Shown here in pieces: positions 57,668 through 64,000 of a DNA stretch of 64,000 nucleotides. The stretch is from Protopterus annectens. Taxonomy: Eukaryota; Chordata; Ceratodontiformes; Protopteridae. A model generated the notes under the pieces. That model ran no database searches and was not told the origin of the DNA. It saw only the letters and a program-made list of their open reading frames with translations. The stretch covers positions 999,107,682 through 999,171,681 of the forward strand of contig NC_056747.1 of assembly GCF_019279795.1 (NCBI RefSeq). The letters run 5' to 3'. Position numbers and translations under genes: made by a program. Within the stretch, counting starts at the first letter, position 1. Every line of letters starts with the position of its first letter.

Positions 57668-58117
57668 ATGCACCTCACTATAGCTCACAGTCCAGAGAAT
57701 GGACAAAACATTTTAGCTCAGTGCCAGTGGAAGAGGTCTATAGCAGTGAAATTTAATTGGAAAAATAATTATGTAGCTGCTTATGCTGTTGTGTACTATG
57801 GTTTTGAACTGGCTATTGATTTTATTGTAGCCAAGTATACTCCACTGCTTTTAAAGGTGCAATTGTTATGGGATTACATAAGATCACATGTAATTTATAA
57901 TAAGTGTATTAATAAAGTAGATATGACTTGTAGCCATATGTGGCCTGATGAGAATATCTCAGGGGCTTGCCTAGGTTACATGTTGAGATCGATTAAAGTT
58001 AACCAAGCTGGCTCTGCCCCTCAGAGGGAAGAAGCCCTGACATTCCTACAGGTGACCTGGGATCATTTACAGACCATGACACCAGAGGAACTGATGAGAT
58101 CAGGTCATCCATCTTGA
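57668..58117 (+). CDS. Unrecognised 149-codon ORF
   Basis: An open frame from MHLTIAHSPENGQ to SGHPS. I do not recognise the family. The second half (CLGYMLRSIKVNQAG, then QREEALTFLQVTWDHLQTM and TPEELMRSGHPS) looks like a folded helical protein, with an LTFL/LQTM amphipathic pattern and a compact charged C-terminus. The first half is aromatic-rich (YVAAYAVVYYGFELAIDF). Length is unusual for chance in AT-rich DNA. It could be an exon with retained flanks or a transposon-protein relic; no splice sites were established. Confidence 0.35.
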   Translation: MHLTIAHSPENGQNILAQCQWKRSIAVKFNWKNNYVAAYAVVYYGFELAIDFIVAKYTPLLLKVQLLWDYIRSHVIYNKCINKVDMTCSHMWPDENISGACLGYMLRSIKVNQAGSAPQREEALTFLQVTWDHLQTMTPEELMRSGHPS

Positions 58118-58712
58118 AGTTTAGGGCATTCTTGGTCATCTGCAGTACTCTTCCCTACTGGAGAGTGAGAGAGAGAGATGCACAGTTTGTAAGATATGGG
58201 CTGATATATTTGGTCTTAGTGGTTGTTTTCATATGGGGGAGTATATGTGCGCATGCATGCACTGAAAAGAAAGAAGGCATAGTTGGCCCAGCTGTGTCTG
58301 CATGCATGTCTGCCACCAGAAGAGGAGTTTAGTACCAGAGAATTGAAAGTAGGGGGATCCATGTAGTTTCCTGGATGACAACCATGCTGCAGCCAGTTGT
58401 TTCTCCTTTTGCGAGGACCAAGTTACCACAGTCACAGTGGTAGACTGATGAGAGTCAAATGGGAGATTTGAAATAAAACTGGAGATGTTGCTTTTTTTGG
58501 CTGCATGTCTTGGACTTAATTAAGCATTTTGTATTTGTTCTGTAATTGTGTACTTTGCAACCTGTATAGGCAAGGTGAAGTAGCAAGCTAAATAACATGG
58601 CAAGACAGTGTAACAATGGTTTCTTTTGACCTTTCAGATGGGCAGTGTTTGGTCATTTTATTGTATTTGCAATTTTATGTTTAATATAAATATTTACAGG
58701 TAATATCTCTCT

Positions 58713-58716
<4 letters not shown>
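58118..58716. other. No recognised gene
   Basis: A 72-codon ORF with a hydrophobic stretch (GLIYLVLVVVFIWGSI) follows the previous ORF but shows no family motif. Confidence 0.35.

Positions 58717-58777
<61 letters not shown>
58717..58777. repeat. (CA)n microsatellite
   Basis: About 30 CA dinucleotides. Confidence 0.95.
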
Positions 58778-58779
<2 letters not shown>

Positions 58780-60579
58780 GCTTTCACAATAACACATTGA
58801 TTTTTTTGTTCTAACTACTCTTAATGTCACTTTAGGTCACACTGGATTTTAGTGTATTTAGAGGAAGTTCTGCTGAACTATTGTTTTGCCCTTATGGGTT
58901 TGTTAAAGAAAAGTGTATTTACATTTGATATTGCACATTGTACTTAATTATTCTGTAAGATTAAATCTGATTTCTTCTTCATCTGACTCAACACTTGGGT
59001 TATTGGATCCAACTTTAGTGCTTTGTGATAGCTTGGATACAGGGAGCTGCCCTTCCCATAATTCCCTCTGGTCCACTGATTACATCGGAAGTCCCTTGGT
59101 GGAACAAGATGCATGATTTGAGGGCTCTGGCATTCATCAAAGTGCTTATATTTAATCTCGAATCCAATTCGGGTTTTTTTGGGTGCACCACTTACCCTTT
59201 TTGTCTTTCCATCCATTAAAAAAATTCTTATCTTGTACCTTTGGTTTCCTTGTGGGTACCTGTTGTTTTTATACTAGGATTTTCCATGTTTAAGTACAGG
59301 TAGTGGTCATTATTTTAGAAATGTAATTCTGATTATTGTTCACTATCTTGGTTGTTGCTATTGTGACTGTGATTTACTTTGTTGTGATGTTTTTGCTTCA
59401 TGCCCAAACAAGTTCATGAATTGCTTTGCTGTGATCCCTCAACAGGAATAGTCTCTGAGGGATGCTCTAGTCCACAACTGGCCCCTGGGCCTTCTTTATG
59501 CCTTTCCTTTAACAAAATTTCCTCAGAAAGCCAGGAGGTGCAATGCCAAAATGTATCCTAATTGCTCCTTTTTGGCTCCAACAACTTTGGTTCCCCTTTC
59601 TCTGTCTTCCTCTAATACATCTGCCTTGGGTGTTGGACCCTTGTCCAGACCTCCTGTAACACCCCACCCAGCCAGCTTTACCAGGGACCTGGAAAAGCAG
59701 AAATTAACTGAATAGTTACTCAAATGTTAATGGTGTCCAGGGATGCTGGACTATCTGTCCCAGTTATCTAGATCTTGTATTTCTCACAGTAACTGAATAC
59801 AAGAAAAGTTTGACTTTAGTAAATGTAAAAGATTTGCCATATGGGCCTCCTCAAGAAGTTTAGACCCTTTATGCTCTTCTGTCTTCAATTTTTAGATTTT
59901 CTGGCAGAATTGATTCACAAAGGGTTCCGTTTCTCAACTACTGAGGTATAGTTAGCAACCATTTCCAATTTTCATTTTTGGCATTTTTAGACTTCTACTG
60001 TTTCTCTAAAGATCTCCATGGATTTTTTGAAAGGAACTTTTATTTTAAGGCCCACAATCTTGGATCTGGTTCCACCTTGGTAAATTACTGTTAATTTTCA
60101 AGCTTTCATGAAAGCTCCATTTGAAACTACTGCTACTGTGGATCTAAAATGTTTCTTTCTTGAAATACTGTTTTGTGGCTATCACTCCTGCAAAGGAGAT
60201 TTTGGAGGTGAAAGCTTTATGTAAACCTTATTTTGTTAGACTCACTCTGCAAATAATGACTATCTAATGAATATCAATTAGGGAACATGGGCAAAACATG
60301 GCTAGGCTTATATGCAATATATGCACATTCAAGGATTGCTCCCAGCAATTTGTAGTTATAGTGTGTATTTCTTAGGACATATATTTACTTGTCATACTTC
60401 AGATAAAATAGTTGTATAATTGTGTTAATGCATTGTATGTCACATATGACAGTACTAATTTTATCTCTTTTTTCTCTCACCCCAACCCTTATTTTTCTTT
60501 TTTTCTTTTTTGTTATGTGTCATCTAAATGTCACCATGTCATTCATCTGTACCACATCACTAAATGCTCTACAGCACAG
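58778..60579. other. No recognisable feature
   Basis: AT-rich; ORFs of up to 90 codons without motifs on either strand. Confidence 0.4.
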
Positions 60580-61455
60580 CAAGGTAGGCAGGCCCCAGTG
60601 GATCAGCCTACCTCTGCTCCACTGGCTCCAGCACTGATGCTCAGCATGTCAGGACCCAACCTGGCTGCACTGCCTCTGCTGCCCCTGCACTACATGTGCT
60701 CTCAGGTAGTACTGCCTTGGCAGATGGTGCAGTGGTACCTTCCAGGAGCAGTGGAGGAGGTGGGGATTTCATCACCCACCAGGAGATGCCAATATTGGTG
60801 TGTAGGGTCTTGCACCACACCATCAGTGTATGCCTATGCCAGATGGAGAGGCTGCTCTCCCTCATGGTCTATAGGAGGAGGAGATGCCAAGCACTCCAGC
60901 CACCAGTAGAGTAGGGGGACAGTTATGACAGTCCAGTATGCAAGGACTCAATTCTCCCTATCTCTAAGTTTGATAGGCATGATCATGGGTTGTCCTCTGC
61001 ATCAACCCAATCATGGTGTGTCCCTAACTGTCACTGGCTCTTGTCTTGTTTGTTTGCATTTGCTTCCTCACCTACCCAACTTACCTGACCCAGACATACC
61101 TATGGTTCTTACCTAGCATTCCTCTCTTACTAAAATTTAAAAAAAATGGGCACCTGTCCCACAAAAGAAAATATCATCCCATACATAACTCTCCATTTCA
61201 CACATGTCTTCTTGACACACTTGATCCAGTCCAGTTGGCTATACAACATGCCTACATTGTTGACACCCATATCTCTGGAGGTGACAGTACAAATTCAGCT
61301 AATATTCTGCATGCATTATCAGTTTTTACTGTTGAAGAAATGGGTAGCTATAATTCCTTCTTACCTCCCTCCAGCACATTCCTGTATTGCTTTCCCTTTG
61401 TTCTTCACCCTGCTTCCTGCCCATTTCACCATTGTCCTATTTACCACATTTTAAT
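60580..61455 (+). pseudogene. Relative of the 5.0-5.9 kb Harbinger-linked exon and flank
   Basis: An acceptor-like TCTACAGCACAG precedes a Pro/Ser/Leu-rich frame (QGRQAPVDQPTSAPLAPALM). After a frameshift GSTALADGAVVPSRSSGGGG and ..VCLCQMERLLSL follow. The downstream 500 bp aligns with 5,380-5,900 (AAAAATGGGCA, CATACATAAC..CCATTT, GAAATGGGTAGCTATAA). It is a decayed or partial second copy; the Myb domain exon is not seen upstream. Confidence 0.45.
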
Positions 61456-61791
61456 ACCTAAAATGTGGTAAAAAAATAGAATCACACAAAACACACATAA
61501 GTAGCAGAAAAAGCAATGGATCCCTTTACTTTTTGGCCTCTATGTTTGTGTGGAGTTTGGCATTGTGCATCAGTGCCAAGCAACAGTAACTGGCTCTACA
61601 ATGCTGAGGTTATCTCTGCGCAATGCCGTGCATACCCATTGCACTATGCCAATACACAGCAACACATGTACTATAAAGAATTTATGTCATTGCATTATCA
61701 CTGTTCATTTAAAAGTATTAGCTACACCTGGATTGTGTAAATTACTGAGTTCTGTAGTCTCTGTACTTAGATAGGGGTTCTTCTCTTACTA
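61456..61791. other. No recognised gene
   Basis: Spacer between the Harbinger-linked relic and the LINE 5' region. An ACATTTTAATACCTAAAATGT inverted repeat (about 61,444-61,465) may be the edge of the former. Confidence 0.4.
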
Positions 61792-62572
61792 CACACTGAG
61801 CTAATTGGAGGAAGTCGGAGGAAGGACTCTGAGCTAACTAATCTGTGATATATAACATTAAGTATCCTGTTTTTTCCTTACTTCTGAGTTATTTATAACA
61901 CTTTTATTTTACTCACTGTGTGTGAGGTATTAAGTAGAATTTTCTACAATTGTTAAGCATCTGGATGGGTTTGTTTGTTCTGATTTCCTGCTAGGAGTGT
62001 ATCATATAATTGTTTGCATTTAAAAGTATTCTCTAGAGTCTCCTTGATCCTTTATCTGTTTAAACATTTCTGCAGTTTTTTCTACCTAAGTAGTGTTGGT
62101 AGTGTAACATTGTCTATATTCAGGCTTGAGTTTTGGGCCTAGTTGTTTGTTAGTAGAGGTTGTGTGTCAGAGCACATGTCCCAGGCCATCATAGCTTAGC
62201 CAAGGCCAGTATAGCATTTCAGTTAGAGTGAATTGTTTGTGGTCATTGTCTGATTGGGGTTGCCTGGACTACGCCTTGGAGTAAGTAGCTCATTGGTTCT
62301 TTCAAGCTTTATTTAAAGTTATTTGAGGATTCAACTTTGTTACTTAAGAAGTTAACTTGTGACTGTTTCTGCCATTTCACACTGAGCTAATCAGAAGAAG
62401 TCAGATAAAGGGCTCTGAGCTAACTAATCTGTGATATATAACATTAAGTATCCTGTTTTTTGCTTATTTCAGAGTTATTTATAGCACTTTTATTTTACTC
62501 ACTGTGTGTGAGGTAGTAAGTAGAATTTTCTACAATTGTTAAGCATCTGGTTGGGTTTATTTGGTCTGATTT
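61792..62572 (+). repeat. Second CR1-like LINE: repeated 5' segment
   Basis: CACACTGAGCTAATYRGARG begins at 61,792 and again at 62,378 (586 bp apart). The repeat continues for about 195 bp with few differences (ATCTGTGATATATAACATTA, ACTCACTGTGTGTGAGGTAG). The first unit is complete, the second partial. The sequence is unrelated to the monomers at 33,041-34,360. Confidence 0.75.
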
Positions 62573-62771
62573 TTGTTTCCCACCCTCCCTTCCTCATAGT
62601 ATAATGCTTTTATACTTGATTGCTTTGCAGTTGCCTGCCCCTACTATAAATTTGATCTGGGACACTCCTCCCAGTATAGTGTCATTACCTCATTCTACCT
62701 ATTCCAGGGAGAACATTTGAGAAGGCCAACCCAGTTAGCTTCTGCTCCTCTTTTCCCCTTTCCACTTTACG

Positions 62772-62773
<2 letters not shown>

Positions 62774-62835
<62 letters not shown>
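62774..62835. repeat. (TA)n microsatellite
   Basis: About 60 bp of TA within the LINE leader. Confidence 0.95.
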
Positions 62836-62838
<3 letters not shown>

Positions 62839-63151
62839 TTTCTAAGCTTGTTTCCTGCATTTCCTATAAGTTGTCTAGTCCAAATACAGATTTGCTGTAT
62901 CCAGGACTGTTTGTAAGCTTCTGACCCCCAAATATTCATGTGTTGGAGGGAAGCCTTCTAGCTTAATTTTGTTTCCTAGAACTAGCCAGTTTTCTAGTTT
63001 CAGTACTCAAATCTATTTCTTTGAGCTCAGCACTTGTTCAGAACTCATTGTAAGCACTGAATAAGCTACAAATTACTATAGCACTCAACTTTCCTCATTT
63101 GTCTAGAGGAAAGCAGTTTTTAGTACTTAATAAATAAGCACTTATCCTGGC

Positions 63152-64000
63152 ATCTCTAAGGGTCAGCTCCTGGTGTTTTCTCCTGTCTATCTGATGAATT
63201 TGGGCATCTTAGGTCAATGCAGCAATTGCCTCATGTACACAGACAACCCTCTCCCCCTACCACCCAACACTACAACCTGTGAGAGATGCACTTATATAAC
63301 CAAACTGAAAGCAAAGCTCTCTTCACCCAAGACTGGACTAGACAGTCAAGAGGAAAAAGGTAAATACTTGCACCACACCACACTCATCACATAGTCCCTC
63401 AAAACCTACACCACCAAAACACACACATAGAAACACAAAACACACATCTACATTCATGGAGGCTCTCAAAAAAATCTACCCAAGCAACAAGGACCTCCAA
63501 AGCAAAAATACAAGCAACCTCCACCCCCCCCCAACACAAACCAAATGACACATAGCACATAATCTCAGTGTGCCACACAGCCCATAAAGCATAACAACGT
63601 GCCCAACACTCTAGTCATAGGTGACTCTATAGTCAGGCACACTGATATTCTACTCACCAGGCTAAACAAGGAGAACGTTACTGTCAGCTTCCTGTCAGGT
63701 GCCAGGATCCACCACATAATGCATGAACTCAGGTCACTCCACAGCAAGTACAAATATGATGCTGTCATTGTGCATGTTGGTGTGAATGACCTGAGACGTA
63801 CCTCCCTGCACTACATGAAAAGAGACATGGAGGAGCTTTCTGATCTTGTAGCCCAGGCAGGTATGACCCTAGCCCTGAGTAGCATCCTACCATCACCCAG
63901 AATGATACCACAGTACAAGGACAAAATGACTGACTCCAACAATTGGCTAAGCTTTTGGTGTCATTCTAAGGGGATCCAGTATCTGTCTACCTGGGATGAC
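63152..64000 (+). pseudogene. ORF1: CR1-like ORF1 (zinc finger + SGNH esterase), second copy, runs off window
   Basis: Aligns with 34,694 onward. The ancestral ATG is ATC here (63,152), so the next Met (63,173 or later) would have to serve. The zinc-finger part CSNC..CERC is kept. A TAG at 63,392 and a frameshift in the linker follow. The esterase part is well kept: TLVIGDSIVRHTD (Ser), FLSGARIHHIM (Gly), VIVHVGVNDLRRTSL (Asn-Asp), ILPSPRM. The DxxH block would lie beyond position 64,000. Confidence 0.8.

Overview
The window reads as an AT-rich, intron-bearing animal genome, most likely a vertebrate with a large, repeat-laden genome (lobe-finned or ray-finned fish, or amphibian). The grounds are the mix of element families: L1-clade, CR1-like and RTE LINEs, Ty3/Gypsy, PIF/Harbinger DNA transposons with Myb-like partner genes, tRNA-derived SINE-like units and long (TA)n/(CA)n tracts. 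I see no bacterial operons and no host protein gene that I can name. The species cannot be fixed from sequence alone. Almost everything recognisable is transposon on transposon.

Layout. 0-1.4 kb: an antisense CR1-like endonuclease fragment, a MITE, and a possible LTR edge. 2-6.2 kb: a Harbinger-like block with tRNA-like modules, an apparently intact two-exon Myb/SANT gene (3,292-3,763) and a further candidate exon (5,039-5,281). 8.3-9.2 kb: CR1-like 3' fragment. 10.2-13.3 kb: a second two-exon Myb/SANT gene whose 2 kb intron holds microsatellites. 15.4-16.2 kb: tandem repeats with a tRNA-like segment, abutting a cluster of antisense CR1-like fragments (16.2-19.5 kb). 20.3-29.2 kb: a Harbinger transposase (minus strand) split into two halves by a full-length 6.9 kb L1-clade LINE (21,449-28,352) flanked by a near-perfect target duplication.

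29.9-39.3 kb: a decayed Ty3/Gypsy element (gag, protease, RT, RNase H, integrase), interrupted by a CR1-like LINE (33,041-38,619) that carries two tandem 5' monomers, an ORF1 with zinc-finger and SGNH-esterase features, and an ORF2. 39.3-42 kb: an L1/Tx1-like LINE relic and a second Harbinger transposase relic. 45.5-52.6 kb: a palindromic MITE, a well-preserved 5'-truncated RTE LINE (47.4-49.3 kb), a MITE, a 390-bp multi-hairpin foldback element inside (TA)n, a tRNA-SINE candidate and a LINE 3' end. 54-56 kb: degraded LINE fragments. 57.7 kb: an unrecognised 149-codon ORF. 60.6-61.5 kb: a relative of the 5.0-5.9 kb Harbinger-linked block. 61.8-64 kb: the 5' end of a second CR1-like LINE, again with a repeated 5' segment, running off the window.

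How parts relate: Myb-like proteins and DDE transposases are the two proteins of PIF/Harbinger elements, so the 3.3, 10.3, 20.6/28.7 and 41 kb genes belong to one type of system. The CR1-like family occurs at least six times, in both orientations and in different stages of decay. Insertion order can be read from nesting: Harbinger before L1; Gypsy before CR1-like.
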